Counted from the stretch's first letter, positions 11,978 to 23,957 are shown. The stretch: 64,000 bases of DNA from Alopecurus myosuroides (GCA_028641055.1 CM054062.1:269097765-269161764); one strand, 5' to 3'. The notes: a model not told the origin generated them from the sequence alone. Made by a program: numbers and translations.

Positions 11978-14900
11978 TCAGGCAGCTTCTTCGGGATCCG
12001 AGTCTTCCTCCTCGCTGCTGGATTCCTCAGGATTTACCGGAATTTCTTCCTCGGGGTAGAAGGTGGAGATGTTCACCATTTGTGCTATTTTGGTGGCATG
12101 GCCTTTGACGGAGTCGAAGATGTTGGCCCGCTGAGCGTCTGTATATCCTTGAGGGATAACTGACGCCACGCGCCAAGACTTGGCAGTTGTATAATGCATA
12201 CGCATGAGCCCAAGGGCCATGCGTGCACTACCGCGAGCTGCGGAATGGAACCATGAATCCTTGCGGTTCTCCACCTCCTCGATTGCCTCTGGAAGTTTGC
12301 TAACTTCCGAGAGTTCTCCTGCTTTGTCGGGAATGTACTTATTGATAAGTAACATCCCCGCGGACTTCAGCGCGGCGAAGACTCTCCCGAAAGCCCGTAT
12401 TCGATCAATCCGGGTAAGAAAAGGGTTCCCTTCTGTTTAAATCAACAAAAGAAAGTTAGAGCAAAACAGAGGAGAAAAAGGGAAAAATCCGATAAAAGTT
12501 TAAGAAGTTACCGAGAATCATGTCCATCTCCGTGCCTTCCTCAAGGCGCTGGTTCAGGGCATTCTCCAAGTCCCTGATGGTGGCCTGATCCTTCTCGGCC
12601 TGGCTAGAGGCCTTGGATTCGGCGATGCTGGCAGCCAGTTGGCTGGCCTCCAAGTCCTTCTGGAGCTTCACATTGATTTTGTGAAGCTCCATATTTTCCT
12701 CGCGGAGGTTCTTGGCATTACCAGCATCTTCAGCATTTTGTTTGGCTTTCGCCAAAGAAATTGAAAAGCAAGTAAAATGAAGAGTTAAAAACTCGGAAAA
12801 ATACTTAGAAAATTTTCTAAAATACAACAGAGAAAATTTACATGCTGATTCATCCAGCTTTTGCTGAACGGAGGTCAGCTCTGCATCCTTCTCATCAAGA
12901 ATGCTAAGGAGAGTTTTCACCTCCTTATTCTTTATTGTAAGTTTGCTGAAAACTTCCATGTTAATGGTTTCAGCAGTTTGCTGAAACACGGAAAAGAGAC
13001 AAAACGCTTAAGTCAGAAAACAAGCAAGGTCATCGTAAAAGCATTAAGTAAAAAATGTATACATTTGGCATAATGCTTGGGGGATAGAGATATTACCTGG
13101 CTCACTTTTGTCAGATTTTCCAGATTTTCGTTGAACTCTTTTGCATAGTCTGCAAAAAGAATCCCGATGTGGCAAAGGTCATCCTGGATGACCTGCCGAG
13201 GTGAAAATACGAAGTTATTCCTAACAATAAGTTCGCCTTGTTGCCAAGGACGGATTAAGGGAGCTGGAGCGAAGTTCTTTGTCGCCCACGGATGGATATA
13301 CCCGTGTTCGTCAAAGGGCTCTTCCTTTACCTTGAACTCTTTGTCAAATGTCGGGATAGGATCCTCCTCTGGAACACGAGAAGGACCTCCCGTTTCTGGC
13401 ACCGCCCTTTCCCTCACGTCCGTCTTCGGCGCAATAGGCTGGCTGGACTGCAAGGGGTATTCCTCTTCCCTTGCAGCCAAGTTCTCCTCCTCAGCCGCAG
13501 TCGAAGTATCAGGTGCAGTAGCAGGAGTGGGCTGTGGTCCTCTCCTAGCAACAGACTTTTTCTTCTTCCGGCTCTTTGGCTTCAAAGTCGTAGGAGCCAG
13601 GCTAGAAAGAAATTCCCAGAAAGAAAAAAGTTCATGCAACAAAAAGCATAGAGAGGAAAGAACCTGGATGTTTACCTGGAAGTTGCGACGGCTACGCCGT
13701 CAAGATCAATCACCTCCTGAGTGGCGGAGGGCTTCTTGCGCTTCCGGCCACCAGCAAAGTTGGCACGCAAAGCGTCCAACTCAGCGTCACAGGCAAGCTC
13801 CAAGTCAGGAAGGGTTGTAATCTGTCAAAAAGGACAAAGTTCCGGGTAAGATAAAAAGATCCGAGAAAGGTGAAAAAAGAGAAATTTGCCTAAAGGGGGA
13901 AAAGTCTACGTTTGGAGTTGGATGCCCAGCATGATACATTTCTCGGCTTTGTTCATACTGGTCTCGCGTAGAGACCAATTGATTTAGCCGTTTCTTGATG
14001 TCCTTCTTCAAGAAACCCTTGTTTGTCGTCCTCATCGAGTCCTCCGGGCCCGAGTATTCGCACATTAGCCGTTTTCCGCGATAGGCTAATAGCTGAATAC
14101 ACCGTCTGAGCCAGCACAAAACTGTGTCTGTGCCAGTGAGAGGAGGAGTGGCGGATACAAGTTTGACTATGCGCCGTTTGATCCTCATAAGATCTACTGG
14201 CAGAGTCTGGACCGCTTCTACAGACCAATTATCTTGGGGGTAGCAGCGGAATTATTGAAAGGTGGAATCCCCATCTCCTTTCCAAGAAACGGGACATCTT
14301 CATGATCGAAGAAGGAACCCGTCCAAAATTTGACGGATTCCGAGGTTTTGATCTTGGGGAACCAGTCCTCCCTAAACCTACGGAGGGTGAAGGAGATGGT
14401 CCCGCAAGTGGGGAGAGCGCCCTCAGAAGGGTTTCGCTTAACCCCGAAACAGTATTGCCAGAAGTCTAACCTAGGTTCTATTCCTAAGTATCCTTCAAAA
14501 AAGGCTTGAAACCCGGCAAGGTAGAGAATAGATTTTGGTGGAAGGTTATGTGGTTGGATGTTATAGTGGTCAAGGACTTGGAGGAAAAAGGCAAAAGGTG
14601 GGAAACCCATACCTCTATTTATGTGAAAGGCGAGGAGAACCCTTTCTCCGGCTTTCAGCAATGGCTCGGAGTCGTCCTCCTCGTACCGCCATTTTCCCTT
14701 GAGAACATACCCATCCTTCTCCATTGACGTAAGAAGGGATGGAACCACATTGCAGTGGCTCCAATTCTCGGAATTTTCTTCCGCGTCTTCTTCGGCTCCG
14801 GCGGCTCTCGGGACGGCGAACTCCTCACCGCCGCGTGCGAGGTTTTCTTCCGCGGGCTCAGTGGCGAGGGGCGGAGTAGGCGTAGCGGAAGACGGCGGAA

Positions 14901-15078
14901 TGTCTTCGACCACAGGAGGAAGATCCCCGCGGGCCGAATCACCGGCGTTTACCTTCGATGCGTTCTCGGTGATGCGGTCAGGAGAATCCAACAGCGGGTC
15001 AATGTCGTTGATGATGCTATCTATGTCGTGGGCGATAGAGCTCTCCTCCGTAGCGCGGGGTGATCCTCTGGTGGTCAT
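11978..15078 (-). pseudogene. Antisense spliced gene of the Tat element, Transposase_28-like
   Basis: It starts at ATG 15078 (MTTRGSP). The first exon to about 14218 holds an acidic N-terminus and the Transposase_28-like block (putative gypsy-type transposon domain), with HINRGMGFPPFAFFLQVLDH and GYLGIEPRLDFWQYCF. Later exons hold a lysine-rich linker (about 13680-13550), an EDDE-rich region, a coiled coil (about 12990-12460) and an acidic tail ending EEEDSDPEEAA at 11978. Splice-like junctions are visible on the minus strand, such as CAG before GTAAAC near 13677 and CAG before GTAATA near 13096. A one-base frameshift near 14231 breaks the reading after about 285 residues. Function is unknown. 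The same gene type occurs at 57932-61033 and 63402 onward. Confidence 0.75.
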
Positions 15079-15250
15079 ATTCGGGCGGCGCGACGAAGAT
15101 CCGGATCCTCCGATGGCTTTTTTCTGGGAAAGTTACCGTCGCTCATTCTCTGCTCACTCTCGTAAGATCGAGCTCGAGCTCTGTGGCTATGGCGTTGGGG
15201 GCTTGAAAGAGAAGTGGAAGTGGAAGGAAATCCGGAGGATCCGAGGCGGC

Positions 15251-15258
15251 TATTTATA
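15251..15258 (-). promoter_or_regulatory. TATA box of the antisense gene
   Basis: TATAAATA on the minus strand, 173 bases upstream of ATG 15078. Equivalent boxes precede the other two antisense genes (61220-61227 and 63297-63303). Confidence 0.65.
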
Positions 15259-15473
15259 GCCGGAAATGCGTTGAGATTGGCTACAACGGCTATTTTAGCC
15301 GTTGGATCCTTGACGCGTGTCACGTCCGAGATTTCCGGGAAACAAAGAGATAGGGTGATAATTGCTATCTCCTCGATTCCCAGAAGAATCTGTCAGGAGA
15401 TACGTTGCAGGGTTTTGATTGAATCCAAACGTCCGTGATGTCAGCATGATTTTATCACTGACACCACGTAGTT

Positions 15474-15604
15474 CCTTCTCCACGAAGCCTCGTGGAAGAA
15501 AAGCCGGATTCTGGCAAATCCGAGTTTTGAGTTATACATCAAGAAATTACTTCTCCACGAAGGCTCGTGGAAGAAAAAGTCGGATTTTGGTGAAATCCGA
15601 GTTA
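15474..15604 (-). repeat. Twofold repeat of paired hairpins upstream of the antisense promoter
   Basis: Unit 1 (15474-15526) and unit 2 (15549-15604) are about 85% alike. Each has a hairpin TCCACGA-N4-TCGTGGA with a 7-bp stem. A second inverted repeat follows: CGGATT with AATCCG in unit 1, and CGGATTT with AAATCCG in unit 2. The pair lies about 220 bases upstream of the antisense TATA box and 100 bases before the 3' LTR. Confidence 0.75.
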
Positions 15605-15709
15605 TGTGTTATGAAGTTTGGGGAAAGAAAAGAATCAAGACAAAGCGCCAACATTTCTCGGATTGAAGAAAGGTGGCAGAATGAAGTCTCAATCCTTCTT
15701 GGGAGCTAT

Positions 15710-16251
15710 TGTCGGATATATACCAATTAGGGGTATATCCGGCATTGTCCTGAAGAGCCGGATTATCAGGGTGGCCTTTTGGTAATGGACCATAGTCCAT
15801 TAGGTGGCCCAGTAAGCTGACGCGCAGAAGCCGGATTCTAGAAGACCCGGACCACGGCCCGAAGTGGTGCGGCTTGGAGTAGAAGACGGATTCTTGCTTC
15901 CCAAGTTAGATACTTTCCGTAGTCTTCTAGGTTTTCTTTTTGTAATCCCTAACTCGGCTATTTATATAAAGCCGGATGAGAGAGAAGAAGACAGAAAAAT
16001 AGCTAGAAGCTAACTCGTCGAGAAGTTGATCCTCGCCGAGTTAGTGAAATCCTACTCACATTGTACTTTGTATACTTTAGGCTTCAGCCCTGATTTAGTG
16101 AGATTGCAGGAGTAGGAACATCGCCTAGTTGCGTCGTACCAAACCTGGGTAAAATTGGTGTTCCTGGTTGTCGTACTACCATGTCCCCCCACGTCTCTAC
16201 CCGTAGACTCATGGCACCCCCGTCTATGAACTCTACTATGATGTCTCGACA
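15710..16251 (+). repeat. 3' LTR (542 bp) of the Tat-type element
   Basis: It begins TGTCG and ends CGACA, a perfect 5-bp terminal inverted repeat. A TATA box (TTTATATAAAG) lies near 15961. The last 120 bases resemble the end of the minus-strand LTR at 51001-51600, sharing CGTCCCCCCACGT and GATGTCTCGACA. They do not resemble the 5' LTR at 1-412. A solo-LTR reading is possible, because the flanks GCTAT and GGTAT differ by one base. Confidence 0.7.
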
Positions 16252-17809
16252 GGTATAAAGAGTACACACGCAAGTTTTCCCTCGGTAAGAAACCAAGGTT
16301 TAATCGTACCAGTAGAAGAAAGAAATCACTTCTGAAGGTTGTTGACAGCTGATGTTGGCAGGGCGCACTACCAGGCTCAGCAGCAACGTGGAATCTGCAC
16401 AAAACACAACCAAGATACTTTGCCCCAACGAAACATTGAGGTTGTCATTCTCACCGGTTTTGCTAACACAAAGGATTAGATGTATAATATGGAAAATGTT
16501 GTATGATTGCACTGAATGAAAGAAAAACAGTGTTTGCAGTAAAAAGAACAGTGCTTGAAGTGGTTGTATTATCAGCATAAAAGAATGGACCGGGGTTCAC
16601 AGTTCACTAGTGGTGTCTCTCCATAAAAGATAGATAACACGTTGGGTAAACAAATTACAGCTGAGCAACTGACAGAAATAAAGACTGCACCGTAGTGCAT
16701 ATGCAAGACATGATGATTACTATGAGATTAATGCGGGCATTACAATATGATACATAGAGCATTATTCAACTAAATCTATGACTAATAATCCACCCTCAGA
16801 ACGTAATCCATGCAGACTTTGGGTATTAAGTTGCAAGCAACAGATTATTGCATTAAGTAAAGTGCGTAATGTAAACAATAGAAGCATTATTGTTTCTCCC
16901 TAATGGCAACACCACGTCCCCCATCCGTCACGTTTTTGTCACTCGAGCACAGATGAAAGGGAGGCATGAACCCACTATCGAGCATAAATACTCCCTCTTG
17001 GAGTTACAAGCATCAACTTGGCCAGAGCATCTACTAGTAACGGAGAGCATGCAAGATCAAAAATAACATAAACATGATAGATTGATAATCAACTTGACAT
17101 AGCATTCAATATTCATCAGATCCCAGCAAATACAACATGTAGCATTACAAATAGATGATCTTGATCATGTTAGGCAGCTAACAAGATCTAAACATGGTGG
17201 CATAAAGAGGAGAAGACAACCATCTAGCTACTGCTATGGAACCGTATTCCAAGGATGAACTACTCACGCATCACTCCGTAGGAAGATATGATGATGTAGA
17301 GCCCTCCGGTGACAATTTCCCCTCCCGGCAGGGTGCCAGGGAGAGCTTCAGAACCTTCCCGAACTAGGGTTGACGATGACGGCGGCTGCAAAACTTTTCG
17401 TGGATGGAGGCTAGGGTATTTAGGGTTTTTCCGAGAATAAGTATAAATAGGCGAAAGGGCGATGTCGGTGGGTGGCTAGAGGGCCCACACCACCTGGTGG
17501 CGCGGCCAAGGGGGGGGGGGGCGCCACCCTATGGTGTGGTTGCCTCAGCCCCCCCCCTCCGGGTCTCCTCTGGACTCCGTGTACATGACAGAAAAATAGG
17601 ACCCTGAGATTTTGTTTCGTCCAATTTCGAGAATATTTACAGAACAACTTTTCTGAAAGCAAAAACAGGAACTGGCGCTGTGGCTTCTTGTTAATAGGTT
17701 AGTCCCAGGAAATCCATAGAAATGAGATAAAGTGTATAGAAAACATGTAGCAATTGGTGTGAAAACAACATGAAACATCAAAAATTATAGATACGTTTGA
17801 GACGTATCA
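16252..17809 (-). repeat. Athila-like LTR, minus strand, broken at 16252
   Basis: On the minus strand it begins TGATACGTCTCAAACG at 17809, directly after the polypurine-like AAGCTTGGGGATGT (17811-17824). It shares the segment GAACCCCGGTCC and overall layout with the complete Athila-like LTRs at 31892 and 38320. At 16252 it stops without a CA end where the Tat-type element begins, so that element probably inserted into it. The rest would lie left of the window. Confidence 0.7.
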
Positions 17810-18480
17810 AACATCCCCAAGCTTAGTTCTACTCGTCCTCGAGTAGGTAAAACGATAAAAACAAAATAATTTCTGAGGTGACATGCTACCAACATAATCT
17901 TGATCATCATATTTTTTAAAGAATTTGTAAGCTGAGATCATTGTACTCTAAACATAGGCATGATAGATATAATTCTAACAATGAAACTTAGCAACCATGT
18001 TGCAACATGAAAAGTAACACAAACAAAAGATCATGAATAATAATGCACTTCAAAGTTATATGTTTGTTTCGATCATCAAGAAAACATAGCAAAGTGGCAT
18101 TCCGCTTGTCCTTGAAGTGAGAGAAAAAGATAAATTCCAGGGCACCTTCAAAGTTCAAGTGTTGACTAGAAACAAATAATTTGAGAACAAGTGATAATTT
18201 ATCATAAATCAATCAATAATAATCTTTGGGACTGATGCACATTATACTTAGAATGACAAATATGCTCTCTTAATTGTGCATAAAGTTAGAAGATAAAGAC
18301 TCAACATAAAAGTAAAAGAAATTCCCTTCGCAGAGGGAAGTAGGGATTAACTCATGTACTAGAGCTTTTTATTTGATTAAAACAGAGGTATTGAAAACAT
18401 TTTTTTTAGAGAGGTGTATGCTTATGTCAACGAATGGTAAACAAACAATACAGTACGTCACAAGTTAACTAGAATTTACA
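17810..18480 (-). mobile_element. Internal 3' region of an Athila-like element, fragment
   Basis: A sequence leading away from the polypurine tract of the minus-strand LTR, with CTCGAGGACGAGTAGAAC near 17830 matching the pre-LTR CTCGAGGACGAGCATGGG of the complete element (38287-38304). No coding region is seen. Its right border is uncertain. Confidence 0.5.
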
Positions 18481-18499
18481 AGAGCGGCTCCCATTGAAG

Positions 18500-18737
18500 G
18501 ACGTTCTTTCTACTGGGGTCAGTAGATCATCCCTCTTCTGTTTTACACAATTATGCTTTAACTGATAAATCAGGAGCAAAAAGAGTGAAGATAATTTTCA
18601 GTAACCAAGTTTGGGTCTACGCACCCCGTTGCCAACTCTTCTATCAATTTGGTAAGCGGATGTGTCACTAGTCCAGGTGTTTAAAGTCCAATTAACTAGT
18701 CCATGACGTTCTTTCTACTGGGGTCAGTAGATCATCC
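18500..18737. repeat. Exact 33-bp direct repeat bracketing 172 bp
   Basis: 18500-18532 and 18705-18737 are identical, both starting GACGTTCTTTCTACTGGGG. The right copy overlaps the stop codon and 3' end of the B3-like gene; the left copy borders the Athila fragment. The 172 bp between them show no recognised feature. Confidence 0.85.
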
Positions 18738-19541
18738 AGTCAACATACGTCTTCAGCTTCTTCTCTTCATGGGTCCTCCTAAACCAAAACATGAGCACAT
18801 CACCCTCACCATAGCTCTGATTAGCAACATCTTCCATCCACTTTGATGTCATGATGGCACACTTCCTGGCCTTGTCCATCTTTATCTTAACTTGAGTCAT
18901 TTTCTGTCCCTGAGCATAGTAGACCCTCATGTCATATTCAGACCTGGTGATATAGTTTTTCAGGTAGGTATGGGTGAAATCCTTAGATGGAGTATTGCAA
19001 GTTAAGCAATAAAAACCAGTGAATAAATTAATAAATAAAGCTGAGTAATTGAAGAAGCTAAATGAAAGTTCAATGCATAACCAACCATTATTCCCTTGTT
19101 CTTGTCTTATGAAACCTGTGTCTCTCTCATGGTGGTAACATAGATTGGAATTCTTGGCTTATGCAGCTCACAGATATCCTCCAGAATCACTACTTTAGGT
19201 GGCTCCAAACCAACACGATTGTGGTACACACAGTACTCATCATATGGGTCATGTCATCCTGTGCAGACCACCTTGGCCCTACATCATACATTCAATAGCA
19301 CCACATGAAAAAAATGGAGATATCTGGCCCTACATCATGCTAGCAGTACAAACAACATGCAGAAGTACAAAGAGATCTCAAGTACAAACTTGGCCCTGCA
19401 TCATTCAGTCAGAACAGTACCTTTGATGGTCATGTTCAGATCCTTCTCCATTTGGCAAACTAAACAAGAAAGGTCACTGCTCTCTCCACTGCTATCATCT
19501 GAAGAGGAGGAAAGGTCCACCACCTCCACATTGGGGTCCAT
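18724..19541 (-). CDS. B3-domain-like protein gene or gene fragment
   Basis: Three exon-like blocks are seen on the minus strand. Block 1 (19541-19421) begins MDPNVEVVDLSSSSDDSSGE and ends at a GT donor. Block 2 (about 19235-19100) contains EPPKVVILEDICELHKPRIP. Block 3 (about 18981-18724) contains KIKMDKARKCAIMTSKWMED and GEGDVLMFWF, which fits the second half of a plant B3 DNA-binding domain (GW-like turn, then GDVL-F), ending YVDWMIY-stop. A TGA precedes block 2 in the frame implied by block 1, so the model is incomplete or the gene is broken. Such proteins bind DNA in the nucleus. The product is much shorter than classical B3 factors. It is oriented like the GRF gene next to it. Confidence 0.5.
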
Positions 19542-20215
19542 CGATCTACTAGGAAAAAAACTAATTTCAGTAAAACCCCAGGTTTCGACAGTCCATGCCC
19601 ATGTTTGGTATGATTCAGAAGAAGAGAGTGAAGAGAAAAAAGCAAGCAAGTGATTCAGAATAAGAGACCGCAAAATACCTGGATGCGCCTCCGACCAACT
19701 GGCTTCTCCGGTGAGCTCTTGCCTTCTCCGGTGAGTAAATGGCGCAGAGTGAGATGAGGGTGAGTCGGTGGGGCTGTAATGAGGTAGGGGCAGTAAATAT
19801 GCCATAATTGTGGGAGAGTTGTGCGTGGGGGGGGGGGGTTGCCCTTATATTTGGTTGACAGGTGCGTCCTAGCATTTCCTAGCATTTTCTTACCGAAGTA
19901 GCATTTCCTTGCATAATTCAGTATACAAAATGCATTTGCCTTTCATAACATTCCACTTAGCTTGCATGACAATAGAAACTAACTACAGCTGCATTTCCTT
20001 GCATTACAAATTCAATCTACATTGCATTTAAACATACATACAATAGGAGTTCAAATTCCAAGCATTATTCAGATTTAAATTCAACTACATTCCACACAAC
20101 TACTTGCTTACGGATAGCAACTTGCATAGCACTTCACACCACATAGCAAAATTCCCTAGCAGTTCAACTACACTCCACACCAACTACTAACCAGCATAAT
20201 TTGCTTACCAACCTC

Positions 20216-20744
20216 TCAGTGCAGCACCAATTTCCCTAGCACCAACACAGCAAACAGAACCAGCACACTCATATTTCTCCCCTTGAGTGCATGTATCTCT
20301 GCATTCTGCATCTTCAACTGATCTGCAGAGCCACATTACCTGCAACAACTGGATCTTCATTCATTGCAACTACTGGATTTTCATGCCTCGCACTACAATC
20401 TTCAGTCCCAACAACAAAGCCTTCACCTTTCAGCCTCCAAACTTCATCACGCAAGTCTCCAATCAGATCACTGAAAAAACTTGGGCAGTTCACGATCATG
20501 CCACTCTACATATCCGCACCCACCTTGTTGTTCCAATTGAAGTTCACCATTGCATCGCATCAAACAACACAACATAGATGAAAAGCAGAGTTAAGAAATG
20601 CAGAGCGAGGAAGAGGAGCTCGCCATTGCATGCACGCACGCAAGCATAGTACCTCCTCCGAGGGTTCATCCAGCTCCAGGAGATCCATCTCGGCGCCTTC
20701 TTCGGCGGATCGCACCGGCAGTACTTTGCCGGCTCGTATGACAT
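20216..20744 (-). pseudogene. GRF-type zinc-finger protein, frameshifted
   Basis: Exon 1 (20744-20640) encodes MSYEPAKYCRCDPPKKAP and NPRRRYYAC, the front half of a GRF zinc finger (C-x-C, then NPRR-YYAC), and ends at a GT donor. The second part encodes GCGYVEWHD, which closes the finger, then KFFSDLIGDLRDEVWRL and a C-terminal hydrophobic segment near 20260-20216 (VLVLFAVLVLGKLVLH), probably a membrane anchor. A run of six A (20474-20479) shifts the frame between the finger and the next block, and a second shift lies near 20316. Small GRF-finger proteins with a membrane tail are common in wheat-type genomes; their function is poorly known. Confidence 0.6.
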
Positions 20745-22044
20745 TGCGCCCTCACGGTACCGCACAACCGACCTCGAATCCCCGCCGCCATCCCTCCTCC
20801 TGCTGGCCCGACGGAAACCCGGAGCAGATGAACTAGTGGATCAAGACATCGCCGCCGGCGTCCACGCTCGCCTAGGTTTCGTCGGGAGAGAGAGCAGAGA
20901 GAGCGATGGTGGGGAATTGAATGGAGACATGGGGTTTTCTGCCAAATTGGAGAAATTAAATGGAAATTGATGTGGGTTGGGAGGGGGGTGGTTTACTGGC
21001 CCGCAATACTATAGGGGGTTTCTAGAAATATCTCAGGTCCTGTCTGTGCCCCTCCATCATACGTGGCAGCCTATGTGGCGTGATTTAGGCTAATTTATAT
21101 TTTTTTTGCTCCAACTAGACAAGTTCATGTACGTGTTAGTGCACATTTGCAAGTTCATGTATGTATTTGCTTCCCCCGGACAAGTTCATGTATGTCCGAT
21201 GCTAATATCTCAATTATCAAACCGGGCCTTAATCCAGCGGTAAAATAGAACAACTATATTTTCATGCTAAGCCTTACACACCGGAACGAAGGGAGTACTA
21301 GACGGAGCAGCGCGCTCTGCTGCTCCGGCGGTTCGTGCGTTTGTGTACCGTGTGGTAGGGGCGGTGTGTGCCTAGCCGGTGCATTCCGGTGTCTTGGTCA
21401 GTGGTGTGGAGACGTGTCTTTTCTGGTTGGGCGTCCAACCTTGAGCGCTTCACACACACCGATAGTCGCAACGGGCTGTGAAGCGCACCTGAAGCAGAAA
21501 TGGAGAGAGGCAGGCTAGTAGCCAAAATAGCCATGAATAAACTTTATCTTAGTGTGTTTGAGTTGTGCGTTGTTTCTTTGTATCCCATTCTCTATGGTTC
21601 TATGTTTAATAAGCAGATGTCGAATCTTCAGACGTGTCAATCTTTTAGCAAAAGATGTATCGTCCTTAGGTCGTATATCCGGCGAGCCTAGCCGGTCTAG
21701 TGTAAGCCTCTATGTCTGTATGCTACTTTGTGAATATGTTCCTAAGGTAACTGGGGTGCCTCTTGGTGCCTCTTGGTTTTGACCTGTTATACCACCAGAA
21801 GCCGCAATGGGTTCAGACTCTTGGAAGCACAATATTCCAAGCATAGCATATATAAGTAGCCTTTGATCTTGGAAGCATGTCATTTTTAGTAGAACACAAG
21901 TAGATAATGTCTAGTAGAAACGAGTGTCTGATATTTCAGACTCGCACACACAGCCCAAAAGCCTCCGCAGCATATAAACTAAACCCATGAACTGATAACG
22001 GGTAATTTAAGACACATATATTCTAAGATATTGTTTCTGAGGCA
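20745..22044. other. Intergenic DNA with short motifs
   Basis: No supported gene. Three near-identical copies of AAGTTCATGTA(C/T)GT occur at about 21120, 21150 and 21181. CGGAACGAAGGGAGTA (21282-21297) resembles one end of a Stowaway/Mariner MITE, but no partner end is visible. 21300-21780 is more GC-rich without a convincing frame. Confidence 0.4.
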
Positions 22045-23852
22045 TCACGGAGGCCGATCTAGCTTGCCTTTAGCGACAGGGAGAGTGTGCCGATCGAGCA
22101 CAAAAGACATCGGACGCAGGAGATGGCCTCGCCGGCTCCAGGACACCACACGCAAGGATGCTTGATCTGTGAAGTCACCGATAAAAGCAGATGAGAACAC
22201 TATGCTTTTCTGTCGTACTTGCTTTTGCTCACATGGAAGTGGAACCGCCACGCTCTGAAAGAAGAAATATGCAAAACAATACTATCACTAACGAATTTTA
22301 TCAATGCTCGCGAGTTACCTCTTAATCAATATAGTCCAGACCAGATTCCTCGCCTTGCCTGAGCTTACGCAGCTCCTTGCCAAGCTGTTCCAGCCGGGTA
22401 ACAGAAGGGGCACAGGGCAACACTTCTGTAGGCATAGAGAAAGGCAGAATGTCGTCAAAGTCAGCAACTATATAGGAAAGGCGCTGCATCATTTTGTCGA
22501 GAGGTAACAGCAGCGCATTCCCTCTCCCTAGCGCAATGAGCCATCAATGTAGCTCCTCCAGCTATACGATATAGCTCCACGAAATGCTGACGAACTTCAT
22601 CGTATAGATGATAGTTGATATCATGACGTCATACCCGGTTTCTTGCATGATCTGGTCTATTATTTTTGCACCCAGGTTTTCCCACGCATGCATATCAGCA
22701 AAGCAGGGGTCTCCACTTACTTTCCGGATTGTGAACGGGAAGGGATTCTCTCTTCCAGGTAGGTCAAACTTGATCCAAACTGCTACTCTGCCAGATTCCA
22801 TCCTTTCAATACCTTTGCGATATATGTTCAAGCCTAGTTGCCCGATCATATCAACTTCCACAGTCTTACGCGATAGCCGTATTGCCTATAGAGACATAAG
22901 AAGGCAAACTTAAGATTATTTAGAACCTTCTTTTATAGATATCAATCTTGTGAAAAAGAGTGCAGCGCACGAGACAACCAAGGGATTGACCTAGCTTTGC
23001 AGCCCTTAAACATCATGGAATCTAATAAATGGAAAAAAATTCTAGCACCCATGCCTGCCTTTTGTAGAATTGCAAAGGCCAGATGAGAAGCACACATGTA
23101 CATAGCTATTTTTCAGTAACACATAGGTAAAGCAGGCCTACAATAGACTAAAACAAACCATACGTGAGACGATTTGAAGTAGAACTAAAATGGAGGCTGT
23201 AAATCCGGGCAACAGATTATCATGGAAAATGCATATCTGTGGCGGTCATCAAGAAAGCATAGCTTAAACAGAGAAGTATACAAAAGCGGCTAAGAATGTA
23301 GGCTGTAAATAATAGCTCACATGTTCCTTTACAATTTAGCAAAGACAATACTTTGACAAAGAAATCGCATGGTGTTTTCCAGCTAAAAAGCAGTAGAAGC
23401 TAGGCTACAATAATCTGCCTATAGCAGGGAAAGCCGAACAATAGGTGTTGCAAGCAAAAAACAAAGGAATCTACCCGGAGAGGCCCGCATGCGAGGTATT
23501 AACGCAAATATCAGTCATGCAGGAGCAATATGAACTTACTGACTTAAGCCTGAAAATGGATCACACCATTTTGTATTAGAAGCCAAGTGATCGCTGGATA
23601 GCATGCAAGACCCGCTCTTGCAAATGCCCTTAGGGGCATGAACGCAGGTGCATGCTGCAGAGAACACAATGAAAACATAGTCAGTTGTACACGATGGAAA
23701 GGCTGCACAGAAAAGTAATCAAAATGGGTGAAATCTCTTAACTGAAGACACAGACGACCAAGCAGAAAACAGGGCAAATAGACTGAAAAAGAAAAGAGGA
23801 AAACCCAAGGAACAGACGCCCATACCTGCTCTATTTCGTCAAGCTCATCCAT
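22045..23852 (-). CDS. Unrecognised multi-exon gene (putative)
   Basis: A short first exon (23852-23826, MDELDEIEQ) ends in CAG before GTATGG. The next block (22885-22562) follows a TATAG acceptor in the same phase and reads AIRLSRKTVEVDMIGQLGLN to a TAG, giving about 117 residues in all. A further open block (22251-22045, MAVPLPCEQKQVRQKSIVFS) may be another exon if the TAG is bypassed by splicing. The long intron (22886-23825) shows no other feature. No family is recognised. The second block contains VAVWIKFDLPGRENPFPF and a tryptophan/aspartate-rich region but no motif that names a function. The start lies about 105 bp from the oppositely oriented hydratase pseudogene. Confidence 0.4.
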
Positions 23853-23957
23853 GGTTTCCTTCGCCCAACAGAAACGGCAGGCACGGTAGGTCAGATGGCC
23901 GGCGGCGGCTCGTCGGACGTGCAAGCGGAGCTCCAGTAGGGATTCAAGACACTCTCC

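Larger units (their letters stand above)
1..16251 (+). mobile_element. Decayed Tat-type Ty3/gypsy LTR retrotransposon, left end outside window
   Basis: The order is LTR (to 412), gag, protease, reverse transcriptase/RNase H, integrase, an antisense gene and a 3' LTR (15710-16251). The pol order RT-RNase H-integrase is that of Ty3/gypsy, and an extra opposite-strand gene after pol is typical of Tat-lineage elements of grasses. Every protein domain is broken by stops or frameshifts, and the primer-binding site is deleted. A 4.1-kb solo LTR of another family interrupts the integrase. The two LTRs do not resemble each other over their last 400 bases, so the element may be a recombinant. It abuts an Athila-like LTR at 16252 and was probably inserted into it; GGTAT (16252-16256) would be the right copy of its target duplication, with the left copy outside the window. 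Confidence 0.8.

Noticed and set aside
13167..13820. 217-residue plus-strand frame
   Set aside because: Shadow of exons of the antisense gene; no recognised motif and wrong composition.
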